Origin: JBBROS01 sp963752225
GTDB taxonomy: Bacteria; Pseudomonadota; Alphaproteobacteria; Acetobacterales; Acetobacteraceae
DNA length: 64,000 nucleotides
Reading direction: 5' to 3'
Assembly (NCBI GenBank): GCA_963752225.1
Contig: CAVVXS010000007.1
Coordinates: forward strand, 1,364,001-1,428,000
Below are positions 19,165 through 27,740 of the stretch, piece by piece; the stretch's first letter is position 1, and each line of letters starts with the position of its first letter. The position numbers were made by a program, and so were the translations under genes. A model generated the notes under the pieces. It did no database searches. It had not been told where the DNA came from and worked only from the letters and a program-made list of their open reading frames with translations.

Positions 19165-19799
19165 GCCGGCGCTCCCTCGCGCGCCACATCGCCGATCGCC
19201 GCCACGATGTTCGGATAGGCCGAGCAGCGGCAGATGTTGCCGCTCATCCGCTCGCGGATCTCGGTCTCGTCCAGCTTGGCCGTGCCGCTGAGGTCCGCGG
19301 TGACGTTGCTCGGCCGCCCGTCCTTGGCTTCGGCCAGCATGCCGACTGCCGACATGATCTGTCCCGGCGTGCAATAGCCGCACTGGAACCCGTCATGATG
19401 CAGGAACGCCGCCTGCATCGGGTGCAGGTCGTCGCCTCGGGCCAGCCCCTCGATCGTCGTGAGATGCTCGCCGTCGTGCATCACCGCGAGGCTGAGGCAA
19501 GAGTTGATGCGCCGCCCGTTCAGCAGCACGGTGCAGGCGCCGCACTGGCCGTGGTCGCAGCCCTTCTTGCTGCCGGTCAGGCCGGCATGCTCGCGCACCA
19601 AGTCCAGCAACGTCGTCCGCGGGTCGACGTCGAATCGCCGTTCACTGCCGTTGATCGTGAGTTGCACCGGCATCGTGGGCGTGGTCGCCGCCGGGGCCGC
19701 CGGACCCGCGGATTGCGCCGCAGCGGGCAGCAACGATGCCGCGGCCAAGGCCGTGCTGGTGCCGAGCACGCCGCGGCGAGTGAGAGCTGGTTGGTCCAT
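19161..19799 (-). CDS. Aldehyde/xanthine dehydrogenase [2Fe-2S] subunit with Tat signal
   Basis: The 212-residue iron-sulfur subunit (PaoA/YagT type), first gene of the operon. The N-terminus has a twin-arginine signal ([21 protein letters not shown]), indicating folded export, with the other subunits probably hitch-hiking. The plant-ferredoxin domain has [15 protein letters not shown] (near residue 80) and the second Cys-rich domain has [11 protein letters not shown] and [13 protein letters not shown]. PaoD/XdhC-type maturation factor genes do not follow in the window. The preceding 90 bp up to trpD2 should hold the promoter, but I see no strong box. Confidence 0.93.
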   Translation of the reverse strand: MDQPALTRRGVLGTSTALAAASLLPAAAQSAGPAAPAATTPTMPVQLTINGSERRFDVDPRTTLLDLVREHAGLTGSKKGCDHGQCGACTVLLNGRRINSCLSLAVMHDGEHLTTIEGLARGDDLHPMQAAFLHHDGFQCGYCTPGQIMSAVGMLAEAKDGRPSNVTADLSGTAKLDETEIRERMSGNICRCSAYPNIVAAIGDVAREGAPA

Positions 19800-19890
19800 G
19801 GAACGGCCTCAGTTGCATCGGGGTTAACACACCAATGCTGGGGCCGAATTCGCGGTTGCCTCCGTCTTGTTCACGGAAGGTTGCGTCTGT

Positions 19891-20895
19891 TCAGCCGCGC
19901 TCGGCCCATACTCCGACGGCCTGCGCATCCGCCTCGGCCGGCGACGTGGCAAGGCCAAGTGCGAGCAGGCCCAGCGCAATCGTTGCGCGGGCAGTCGCGG
20001 CACCCGGGCCGGTGCCGGTCCGCCAGGTCTCGGCCAGGTCGCCGGCGGCGTCGGCGGTCGGGATCGGGTCGAACGCCGCTTCGCCCTGCCCGGCGTCGCT
20101 GTCGAACCAGTGCGCGGTCATCGGTTTGACCGGGTTGCGCTCCGCCTCGCCGCCGCCGCCTTTCACCACGACCAGACGGCCGCGCCGCAGCAGCGCGGCC
20201 GTGTCGAGGTGCAAGGCGATGTAGGGCGGATGGAACACCCCGTCGACGCCGCACGCCGCATCGAACGGGTTCAGCAGCCGGGCCGCGGTGTTGATCGGCG
20301 AGCGCAGCCCAAGCAGGTTGCGCAGCCGCAGCAGCCGATCGAGCTCGGGACAAAGGCTGCCGAGCGGCAGATAGGCGAAGCCGGTGGCGTCGAGCTGTCG
20401 TGCCACGTCCTCACGGTTGGCGCAGACCGGCCGGCCGAGCGTAGCGAGCGCCTCGGTGACGGCGGTGCCGCGGGTGAACTCGTTGCTGCCGTGCATCAGC
20501 ACCCGATGCCCGGCACGGCCCAGGGCCAGCGCCGCCAGCAGGAACCACGGCGCGCCGCGGGTGCGGCCGGCGCCGTAGCTCGGCCAATCCAGCGCCACCG
20601 GCGCGCAGCCCGGCGGCAGGCCGGCGCCGAAATGGCCGCGAGCGGCTTCGACCAGTCCGGCCATCTCCGCCGCATCCTCGCCGCGGTAGCGCAGCAGCAT
20701 GAGAAAGGCGCCGACCTGGTGCGGGTCGGCGTCGCCGCGCAGCACCATCGACAAGGCCGTGCGCGCCTCGTCCCGGGTCAGCGCCCGCGACCGGCCGGGG
20801 CCGCGGCCCAACGTCCGCACATATTGGGCGAAGTCGTGCTCGGCGACCACGGCGGCGATATCGGGCCGGGCCGGCGGCAACGCGTCAGGCGGCAT
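19891..20895 (-). CDS. ybiB: TrpD2/YbiB family nucleic-acid-binding phosphoribosyltransferase homologue
   Basis: A 334-residue homologue of anthranilate phosphoribosyltransferase, annotated in many genomes as a glycosyl transferase family protein. The fold elements GRGPGRSRALTRDEARTA, DADPHQVGAFLMLLRYRGE and LRSPINTAARLLNPF are present. The canonical TrpD substrate-binding motifs (KHGNR, GTGGD) are missing, as in YbiB, which was shown to bind nucleic acid rather than make tryptophan. It lies 8 bp downstream of nasA, a recurring location in nitrate assimilation operons, though its role there is unexplained. Confidence 0.8.
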   Translation of the reverse strand: MPPDALPPARPDIAAVVAEHDFAQYVRTLGRGPGRSRALTRDEARTALSMVLRGDADPHQVGAFLMLLRYRGEDAAEMAGLVEAARGHFGAGLPPGCAPVALDWPSYGAGRTRGAPWFLLAALALGRAGHRVLMHGSNEFTRGTAVTEALATLGRPVCANREDVARQLDATGFAYLPLGSLCPELDRLLRLRNLLGLRSPINTAARLLNPFDAACGVDGVFHPPYIALHLDTAALLRRGRLVVVKGGGGEAERNPVKPMTAHWFDSDAGQGEAAFDPIPTADAAGDLAETWRTGTGPGAATARATIALGLLALGLATSPAEADAQAVGVWAERG

Positions 20896-20903
20896 GGCGG
20901 CAG

Positions 20904-23552
20904 TCAGGCAGGGGCGAGTTGGTCACGCAGGATCTCCCGCAGTTCGGGGATGCAGGATCCGCAATTCGTGCCGGCGCGCAAGGCCGCCCCGATTTCGGCC
21001 ACGGTCAGGAGGCGGCGCTCCGCCACGGCCGCGCGCAACGTGTCGAGCCCGACCGAGAAGCAGGCGCATACCAGCGTCTCGCCCGCGCCCACCGCTCCGC
21101 CGCCCGCCAGCACGGTTCGCCGCGCCGCGTCCTCCACCGGCCCGGCCAGCAGTATCGCCAAGGCCCGGTGCGACGGCAGCGCGCTGTCCCGGCTGGTGAG
21201 ATACAGGCACGCCGACATCCGGCCGTCGCGCAACGCGGCATAGCGCCAGATGCCCCGGCTCGGATCCGCCATGTCCATCACCTCGGCGCCGTCCGCGGCC
21301 AAGGTGGCTCGCGCGAACGCGGCCAGGGCGGCGCCCTCCGGCAACGGGTCCGCCCCGGTTAAGTCGAAAGCGTGGCCGTGCTCGAGCGGAACGCGCGACC
21401 ACACGCAGCCGGCCGGGCGCACCGGATGGGCATGCAGCAGCAGCCCGCGCCATCGTGCCGGCACCGGCTCGGCACGGATCGGGGTCGCCTTCAGCTCCGG
21501 CTGGCCGGATACCGGGTCGCAGGCGGCGGTGACGAGCCGGCCGATCGGGCCGGACGAGCTGAACGCGTCGGTCCAGTGCATCGGCACGAACACCTCGCCG
21601 CGCCGCTGCGCCGGGTCGAGCCGCGCGCGCAGCACGACCGCGCCGCGATCGTTCACGAGCCTGACCAGCCCCGCCTCGTCGACGCCCAGCGCCGCCGCGT
21701 CGCCGGGGTGGAACGACGCCAGCGGCGCCGCGACGTGCTGGGTGAGGCGGGGCACCAGGCCGGTGCGGGTCATGGTGTGCCATTGGTCGCGCACCCGGCC
21801 CGTGTTCAGCAGCAGCGGGTGGCGGGCGTCCACCGCCTGCGCGGCCGGCCGCCAAATGGTCGGGACCAGGCGGGCGCGCCCGTCCGGGGTCGGGAAGCCG
21901 CCTCCCGCGAATAATCGCCCGTCCGCCTTGCCGCCCAACCCGCTGCCCGCCGGCACCGGCCATTGACGGGGCGCCAGCGCGTCGTACTCGTCGTCCGAAA
22001 GCAGGGCCAGACCGCCAAGGTCGAGCACGCGGTCGCCGCCGTTCTCGAACGCGGTCAGCGCGGCATGCTCGCGGAACACGGCGGCGACGCTGTCCCAAGC
22101 GAACCCGGCGAACCCCATGCGGCGGGCCAGCTCGGCCAGCATCCACCAGTCCGGCCGCGCCTCGCCGGGCGGCGCGCGGAACGGGCGCTGTCTCGTGATG
22201 CGGCGCTCCGAGTTGGTGACGGTGCCGTTGCGCTCGCCCCAGCCCGCGGCCGGCAGCACCACGTCGGCGTAGCGGGTCGTATCGGTCGGCCACAGATCGC
22301 TGACGACGACGAACGGACAGCGCTCCAGCGCGGCACGCACCCGGCCCGATTGCGGCATGCTGGCGGCGGGGTTGGTGCCGATGATCCAGATCGCCCGCAC
22401 GCGCCCGTCATGCGCGGCGTCGAACAGGTCCACCGCCTTCAGTCCGGGCGCGGTCGCGAGGTTGGGCGCGTCCCAGAAGCGGCGCACCCGGTCGAGCGCG
22501 CCGGGCGTGTCGAAGCGCATGTGCGCGGCGAGCTGATTGGCAAGGCCGCCGACCTCGCGCCCGCCCATCGCATTCGGCTGCCCGGTGACGCTGAACGGCC
22601 CGGCGCCCGGCTTGCCGATGCGCGCGGTCGCGAGGTGCACGTTGAGGATCGCCGACACCTTGTCGGTGCCGGCCGAGGATTGGTTCACGCCCTGCGAGTA
22701 AACGGTGACGGTGCGCGGGGTCGCGGCGAACAGATCGAAGAAGCGGGCGATGTCGGCCGGGTCGAGTCCGGTGATCCCGGCGACGTCGACGCCTCGCGCA
22801 GCCTCCAATGCGGCATCGAAGCCGGCCGTGTGGGCCTGCACCCAGGCGTGCTCGACGGCGCCGGAGGCGGCCAAGTGGGACAGCAAGCCGGCGAACAGGG
22901 CCACGTCGCTGCCCGGTGCCAGCTGCAGATGGAGGTCGGCGTCCTCGCAGGTGGCGGTGCGGCGCGGGTCGATTGCGACCACCCTTGTGCCGCGCCGGGC
23001 CCGTGCCGCCTGCAGCCGCTGGAACAGCACCGGATGGCACCAGGCCAGGTTGCTGCCGACCAGCACGACGAGGTCGGCTTGCTCCAGGTCCTCGTAGATG
23101 CCGGGCACGATGTCGGCGCCGAAACCGCGGACGTGGCCGGCGACCGAGGAGGCCATGCACAGGCGTGAATTCGTATCGATGTTGCCGCTGCCGATGAAAC
23201 CTTTCATCAACTTGTTGGCGACATAGTAGTCCTCGGTCAGGCACTGGCCCGACACGTAGAAGGCGACGCTATCCGGCCCGTGTTCGTCGATCGTGCGGCC
23301 GAACTGGGCCGCGACACGATCGAGTGCGGCGTCCCAACTGGTGCGCGCGCCGTCCACCACCGGGTGCAGCAAACGGCCGCCGTCCTGCAGCGTCTCGGCC
23401 AGTGCGGCGCCCTTGGAGCAGAGCCGGCCGAAATTGGCGGGATGGTCGGGATCGCCGATCACGCGCCCATCCGGAATGGCGATCACGCCGCAGCCCACGC
23501 CGCAATAGGGACAGGTGGTGCGGACGCCGTCGGCGGCTGGCTGTTCCGCCAT
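20904..23552 (-). CDS. nasA: Assimilatory nitrate reductase catalytic subunit NasA
   Basis: Molybdo-bis-MGD enzyme (882 residues) reducing nitrate to nitrite in the cytoplasm for assimilation. The N-terminal [4Fe-4S] motif TTCPYCGVGCGVIAI is at residue 13. The molybdopterin core includes RLCMASSVAGHVRGFG, YSQGVNQSS and WIIGTNPAASMPQSGRVR. The molydop_binding domain is near 580-690. The C-terminus adds a BFD-like [2Fe-2S] domain (VCACFSVGLDT, GTNCGSCIPELREIL), as in Klebsiella-type NasA, for electron entry. No signal peptide is present. Its ATG shares a base with the nirD stop (TGATG). Confidence 0.96.
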   Translation of the reverse strand: MAEQPAADGVRTTCPYCGVGCGVIAIPDGRVIGDPDHPANFGRLCSKGAALAETLQDGGRLLHPVVDGARTSWDAALDRVAAQFGRTIDEHGPDSVAFYVSGQCLTEDYYVANKLMKGFIGSGNIDTNSRLCMASSVAGHVRGFGADIVPGIYEDLEQADLVVLVGSNLAWCHPVLFQRLQAARARRGTRVVAIDPRRTATCEDADLHLQLAPGSDVALFAGLLSHLAASGAVEHAWVQAHTAGFDAALEAARGVDVAGITGLDPADIARFFDLFAATPRTVTVYSQGVNQSSAGTDKVSAILNVHLATARIGKPGAGPFSVTGQPNAMGGREVGGLANQLAAHMRFDTPGALDRVRRFWDAPNLATAPGLKAVDLFDAAHDGRVRAIWIIGTNPAASMPQSGRVRAALERCPFVVVSDLWPTDTTRYADVVLPAAGWGERNGTVTNSERRITRQRPFRAPPGEARPDWWMLAELARRMGFAGFAWDSVAAVFREHAALTAFENGGDRVLDLGGLALLSDDEYDALAPRQWPVPAGSGLGGKADGRLFAGGGFPTPDGRARLVPTIWRPAAQAVDARHPLLLNTGRVRDQWHTMTRTGLVPRLTQHVAAPLASFHPGDAAALGVDEAGLVRLVNDRGAVVLRARLDPAQRRGEVFVPMHWTDAFSSSGPIGRLVTAACDPVSGQPELKATPIRAEPVPARWRGLLLHAHPVRPAGCVWSRVPLEHGHAFDLTGADPLPEGAALAAFARATLAADGAEVMDMADPSRGIWRYAALRDGRMSACLYLTSRDSALPSHRALAILLAGPVEDAARRTVLAGGGAVGAGETLVCACFSVGLDTLRAAVAERRLLTVAEIGAALRAGTNCGSCIPELREILRDQLAPA

Positions 23553-23881
23553 CAGCCGAGCGCGAGCAGAACGCGGCCGTCGCGCACCGTCACCCCGATC
23601 CGGTGCACGCAGCCCTCATCCGGCGCCTGCGCCCGGCCGTCCTCGAGACCGATGACCCAGTTGTGCAACGGGCAGGTCACGCTGTGGCCATGCACGATCC
23701 CCTGGCTCAACTTGCCGGCCTTGTGCGGGCAGGCGTCGTCGAGCGCGAACACCGCATCGTCCAGCGTGCGGAACAGCGCCACGTCGCCGCGTCCCGTCGC
23801 GACCACTCGGGCGCCTTGGCGGGGGATGTCGTCGAGGCCGCACACCTCCATCCAGGCAGCGCCGCCATCCAAGCCGTCCAT
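23552..23881 (-). CDS. nirD: Nitrite reductase (NADH) small subunit NirD, Rieske type
   Basis: A 109-residue partner of NirB in cytoplasmic nitrite-to-ammonium reduction. The domain retains both halves of a Rieske cluster site, CPH (near residue 50) and CPLH (near residue 69). This makes it a cluster-bearing NirD rather than the clusterless enterobacterial type. The ATG at 23881 (MDGLDGGAAWMEVCGL) is 4 bp after the nirB stop; a longer upstream frame is within nirB. It is followed directly by nasA with overlapping stop and start. Confidence 0.93.
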   Translation of the reverse strand: MDGLDGGAAWMEVCGLDDIPRQGARVVATGRGDVALFRTLDDAVFALDDACPHKAGKLSQGIVHGHSVTCPLHNWVIGLEDGRAQAPDEGCVHRIGVTVRDGRVLLALG

Positions 23882-23885
23882 GCCG

Positions 23886-26348
23886 CTACTCCGCCGCGAC
23901 CAGGGTGCGGTACTGCTCGACGTTGCCGCTGTCCGGCGCGCGTTCCTCCCAGGGGTCGAACTGGGCGAAAGACTGCGCGAACAGGAAGCGGCTGTGGAGC
24001 GCCCGGCGGTTGGCCGCGTCGGCGACCACCCGCTCCCGCACCCACCCGATGCCGCGCCGCTCGACCCAGGGCGCGGTGCGCTCCAAGTAGCGGGCGTCCT
24101 CGCGGTAAAGCTGCAGGAAGGCACCGCAATACTCCAACACCTCGTCCGGTGTCTCGACTTTCGCGAGCGGGTCGGTGGCGCGCAGGTGGATGCCGGCATT
24201 GCCGCCGACACTGAGCTCCCAGCCGCTGTCGACGGCGACCACGCCGAAATCCTTGCACGTCGCTTCGGCGCAATTGCGCGGGCAGCCGGATACGGCGAGC
24301 TTGACCTTGTGCGGATGCCAGGAGCCCCACGTCATCTTCTCCAACGCGACGCCCATGGCGGTGCTGTCCTGGGTTCCGAACCGGCACCATTCGGAGCCGA
24401 CGCAGGTTTTGACCGTCCGCAGCGCCTTGCCGTAGGCGTGGCCGCTGACCATCCCGGCCGCGTTGAGGTCACGCCACACGGCCGGCAGATCCTCGCGCTT
24501 GACGCCGAGCAGGTCGATGCGCTGGCCACCGGTGATCTTGACTGTGGGGATGGCGAACTTGTCGACCACGTCGGCGATGGCGCGCAGCTCGCGGCTGCTG
24601 GTCTGGCCGCCCCACATGCGCGGGATGACGGAATAGGTGCCGTCCTTCTGGATGTTGGCGTGCATGCGCTCGTTGACGAAGCGCGACTGGGCGTCGTCGA
24701 CGTATTCGCCGGGCCACGCGCACAACAAATAGTAGTTCAGCGCCGGGCGGCACACGTGGCAGCCGTCGCGCTTCACCCAACCCAACCCCTCCATCACCTC
24801 GGGGATCGTCTTTAGCTGCTGCGCCACGATCTCGGCCCGGACCGAGTCGTGGCCGAGCGCGGTGCACTTGCACAACGGCTTCTCCCCGGCCGGCGCCTTG
24901 TAGCCGTCGCCGAGTGCCATCCCGAGCAGGCCCTCGACCAGCGGCGTGCAGCTGCCGCAGGACGAGGACGCCTTAGTGTGGGCGCGCACCGCATCGAGCG
25001 TGGTCAGCCCCTTGCCGGCAATCGCGGCGGTGATCGTGCCCTTGCAGACGCCGTTGCAGCCGCAGATCTCGGCCGTGTCGGCCATCCCCGCCAGGGCCGC
25101 GTTCGGGTCGGCGCCGGCCGCGGCCGTCGCCACGTCCTGGCCGAAGATCAGCGTGTCGCGGAGCTCGCCGAGCGGCTTGCCGTCCTTCAGCAGGCCGAAA
25201 TACCAGCCGCCGTCGCGTGCATCGCCATACAGGACGGCGCCGATCAGCCGGTCGCCTTCCAGCACCAACCGGCGGTAAACGCCACGCGCCGGGTCTCGGA
25301 ACACGACCTCCTCGCGGTTGACGCCCGGCGCGAAGTCGCCGGCCGAGAACATGTCGATCCCGGTCACTTTCAGCCGGGTCCCGGTGACGCTGCCGGTGTA
25401 AGCCGTCTCGGCGACGCCGGTGATCGCGTCGGCGCAGACCTTGGCCATGTCCCAGATCGGCGCCACGAGGCCGTAGGTCAGGCCGCGATGCTCGACGCAC
25501 TCACCGACCGCGAAGATCGATGGGTCGCTGGTGCGCATCTGGTCGTCCACGACGACGCCGCGCTTCACGTCGAGCCCGGTCGCGGCGCCCAGCTCGATGT
25601 TGGGCCGGATGCCCACCGCCATGACGACAAGATCGGCCGGCAGGACGGTCCCGTCCTTCAACTCGACCGCGCTGACCCCGTCTTCGGTGCCGCGCAGCAG
25701 CTTGGTGTGGGCGCCGCACAGCACCCGCATGCCGCGGCGTTCGAGGTCAGCCTGCAGCATCGTGCCGGCAGCGGGGTCGAGCTGCCGTTCCATCAGCGTG
25801 TCCATGAGATGGACGACTGTTACGTCCATGCCGGCCAGGGCCAGACCGTTCGCCGCCTCGAGCCCGAGCAGGCCGCCGCCGATCACCACCGCGCGGCCGC
25901 CCCGCGCGGCCGTGGCCAGCATGGTGTCGACGTCGGCCACGTCGCGGAAGCCGATCACGCCCGGCAGGTCACGACCCACCAGCGGCAGGATGAACGGATT
26001 GGAGCCGGTGGCGATCAGCAGCACGTCATAGGGGCGCGTGGTGCCGTGCTCGCCCTGCACCGTCCGCTCCTCGCGGTCCACGTGCCAGACGCGCTCACCG
26101 GTGATGAGCTCGATGCCGTTCTGCTCGTACCAGTCGCGAGGGTTGATGACGATCTCGTCGAACGTCTTCTCCCGCGCCAGCACCGGGCTGAGCATGATCC
26201 GGTTGTAGTTCGGATGCGGCTCGGCCCCGAACACGGTGATGCTGAACTTGTGCGGGGTGCGGGCGAGGATTGCTTCCACCGTCCGCATCCCGGCCATGCC
26301 GTTGCCGACCACCACGAGGCGCAAGCGTGCCGGAACCATCATGTTCAT
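23886..26348 (-). CDS. nirB: Nitrite reductase (NADH) large subunit NirB
   Basis: Siroheme enzyme (820 residues) reducing nitrite to ammonium with NADH. Order: pyridine nucleotide-disulfide reductase domain at 1-300 (VVGNGMAGMRTVEAI, then VVIGGGLLGLEAANGL for NADH). A BFD [2Fe-2S] domain follows at about 425-480 (CGCNGVCKG, SSCGSCTPLVEG). A nitrite/sulfite reductase ferredoxin-like repeat is next, then siroheme/[4Fe-4S] ligands CVGSEWCRFGTQDS (near 640) and SGCPRNCAEATCKD (near 680). It is the first gene of nirB-nirD-nasA-trpD2, expressed from the sigma-54 promoter and leader just upstream. Confidence 0.97.
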   Translation of the reverse strand: MNMMVPARLRLVVVGNGMAGMRTVEAILARTPHKFSITVFGAEPHPNYNRIMLSPVLAREKTFDEIVINPRDWYEQNGIELITGERVWHVDREERTVQGEHGTTRPYDVLLIATGSNPFILPLVGRDLPGVIGFRDVADVDTMLATAARGGRAVVIGGGLLGLEAANGLALAGMDVTVVHLMDTLMERQLDPAAGTMLQADLERRGMRVLCGAHTKLLRGTEDGVSAVELKDGTVLPADLVVMAVGIRPNIELGAATGLDVKRGVVVDDQMRTSDPSIFAVGECVEHRGLTYGLVAPIWDMAKVCADAITGVAETAYTGSVTGTRLKVTGIDMFSAGDFAPGVNREEVVFRDPARGVYRRLVLEGDRLIGAVLYGDARDGGWYFGLLKDGKPLGELRDTLIFGQDVATAAAGADPNAALAGMADTAEICGCNGVCKGTITAAIAGKGLTTLDAVRAHTKASSSCGSCTPLVEGLLGMALGDGYKAPAGEKPLCKCTALGHDSVRAEIVAQQLKTIPEVMEGLGWVKRDGCHVCRPALNYYLLCAWPGEYVDDAQSRFVNERMHANIQKDGTYSVIPRMWGGQTSSRELRAIADVVDKFAIPTVKITGGQRIDLLGVKREDLPAVWRDLNAAGMVSGHAYGKALRTVKTCVGSEWCRFGTQDSTAMGVALEKMTWGSWHPHKVKLAVSGCPRNCAEATCKDFGVVAVDSGWELSVGGNAGIHLRATDPLAKVETPDEVLEYCGAFLQLYREDARYLERTAPWVERRGIGWVRERVVADAANRRALHSRFLFAQSFAQFDPWEERAPDSGNVEQYRTLVAAE

Positions 26349-26442
26349 GGAGCGACACTCGCGCAGGCGAAGTTAGGGCCAAGCCGGACGGCGGCAGCCG
26401 GTTCAACGATGGATAGGCTCATCTCTCACGCTCCGCGCCGCA

Positions 26443-26514
26443 CCGGGCTGCCCGGCTTGTCGCTGGCCGGCCCGCATTGGCCGCCCGGTCTCGTTACGGC
26501 GCGACGATCGCACC
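26443..26514 (-). promoter_or_regulatory. Candidate NasT-responsive (ANTAR) leader with attenuator hairpin
   Basis: In the nirB leader on the minus strand, two hairpins lie 14 nt apart. The first (26514-26498) can form GGTGCG/CGCGCC with loop ATCGT. The second (26483-26468) forms CGGCC/GGCCG with the hexaloop AATGCG, which has the A1 and G4 bases that ANTAR proteins recognise. A third stem, CCGGG/CCCGG with a CAG loop (26455-26443), follows and may act as terminator, although no U-run is obvious. The first loop has 5 rather than 6 unpaired bases, which weakens the match. Confidence 0.5.
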
Positions 26515-26577
26515 TCTCATCGCCATGGCCGTCGTTGGCATGCATGGGACGCCGCCCGGGAGCGCCGGACTGCTGCC

Positions 26578-26592
26578 GCAACATAGCCGCCA
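26578..26592 (-). promoter_or_regulatory. Sigma-54 promoter of nirB-nirD-nasA operon
   Basis: TGGCGGCTATGTTGC on the minus strand keeps the invariant GG and GC dinucleotides with exactly 10 bp between them, and matches TGGC and TTGC of the -24/-12 consensus. It lies in the 324 bp gap between nasS and nirB (26349-26672), giving a leader of about 220 nt that contains the candidate ANTAR hairpins. RpoN itself is encoded at 4.8 kb. Confidence 0.65.
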
Positions 26593-26652
26593 ACGGAGGT
26601 CCAAGCCAGGCGACAACGCCGGTCAGATGCCACAATCCATGGCGCCCAGACA

Positions 26653-26671
26653 CCAATTGCTCATAAATTGG
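26653..26671. promoter_or_regulatory. Inverted repeat upstream of the nirB sigma-54 promoter
   Basis: CCAATT-N7-AATTGG, a perfect 6-bp inverted repeat in otherwise GC-rich DNA, located 61-79 bp upstream of the -24 element and ending beside the nasS stop codon. Position fits an enhancer-binding protein site, but the sequence is not NtrC-like. The remaining parts of the 324 bp gap show nothing else clear. Confidence 0.35.
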
Positions 26672-26672
26672 G

Positions 26673-27740
26673 CTAATTGCCGACGAATAAGGCAGGCATT
26701 GGCGGAAGGGACGCGTGCAGACGAGCGGGATCTGCTTCAAGGCCGAGCGACCGAGCCGCGTCGGCGTAGATGTCGGGACGGTAGGCGGCGACCGCCGCCG
26801 TGACGGCGTCCGCCGGCATCGTCCGCCAACGGCCCATCTCCCGCGCCAACCATGCCGCATGCGCCTGGAACGGGACGCCGGCGGCGAAGGCGGCAAACAC
26901 GGATTGGTCGACCGCGCCGCTCGCGCCGCCCGGCAGCGAGGCGGCAATCAGCGGCGCCGGCACGCCGACCCATTCCGGCCGCGACAGCAGCTCGGCCAAG
27001 AAAGCGGACTGCTCCGGCCGATCGCACGCCTGCCCGGCACGCAGCACGGCGCGCACCACGGCCAACGCCGCTGCCGGGTGGGCCGCCGCCCATCCCGCAT
27101 GCAAGGCGAGACATTTCTCCGGATGGTTGGGCCAGACCGCCGAGGTGACGGCGACGCTCCGCCCTGCCCCGGCGGCTTCCGCCACCGCGCCCCATGGCGC
27201 CCCGGCGCAGAACCCGTCGATGCGGCCGGCCGCCAGCGCGTCGGCCATGTCGGCCGGGGGCACCACCGTGAAGGCGACTTCCGTCACCGGATCGATGCCG
27301 CCCGCAACCAGGAACCGGCGCAGCAGCAGGTCGTGGGTGGAGAAGGCATGCACCACCGCCAGGTTCAGCCGCGGCGGCATGGCCCGACGCAGGGCCACCG
27401 CGGTGTCGTGGAGGGACGCCGGCGTGCCGGACAGGACCGCCTCGGCGAGCGGCCGGGCCAGGGTGATCGCGTTGCCGTTCAGGCTCAGCCCCGCCGGAAC
27501 GATCAGCGGCGTCGGCGGGCCGCGCAGCCCGAGCACCATCGCGATCGCCAGCGGCGGCAGCATCACCGCCCCATCAATCAGGCCCCAGGCGAGCTTGTCG
27601 GCGACATTGGCCCAGGACGGCTCGACGAGGACGTCGACCTCGAGACCCTCGTCGCCGAACAGCCCCGTCGCCTGCGCCAGCACCAGCGGCGCCGCGTCCG
27701 TCAGCCGCACCATGCCCAGCCGGACCCGCTCACCTGCCAT
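26673..27740 (-). CDS. nasS: Nitrate sensor NasS (NrtA/CmpA-like, cytoplasmic)
   Basis: A 355-residue protein homologous to nitrate/bicarbonate ABC substrate-binding proteins, starting MAGERVRLGMVRLTDAAPLVLAQATGLF. It has no signal peptide and no lipoprotein box. This is the mark of NasS, which holds NasT inactive and releases it when nitrate or nitrite binds. Ligand-site neighbourhoods AGLSLNGNAITLARPL and FCAGAPWGAVAEAA match the family. It overlaps nasT by 11 bp and lies upstream of nirB on the same strand, so the sensor pair precedes its target operon. Identity with a transport receptor is unlikely, because no permease gene is adjacent. Confidence 0.88.
   Translation of the reverse strand: MAGERVRLGMVRLTDAAPLVLAQATGLFGDEGLEVDVLVEPSWANVADKLAWGLIDGAVMLPPLAIAMVLGLRGPPTPLIVPAGLSLNGNAITLARPLAEAVLSGTPASLHDTAVALRRAMPPRLNLAVVHAFSTHDLLLRRFLVAGGIDPVTEVAFTVVPPADMADALAAGRIDGFCAGAPWGAVAEAAGAGRSVAVTSAVWPNHPEKCLALHAGWAAAHPAAALAVVRAVLRAGQACDRPEQSAFLAELLSRPEWVGVPAPLIAASLPGGASGAVDQSVFAAFAAGVPFQAHAAWLAREMGRWRTMPADAVTAAVAAYRPDIYADAARSLGLEADPARLHASLPPMPALFVGN

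Noticed and set aside
26593..26672. NtrC-binding site near the nirB promoter
   Set aside because: No GCAC-N7/9-GTGC type element was found. The only repeat, CCAATT-N7-AATTGG, does not fit.
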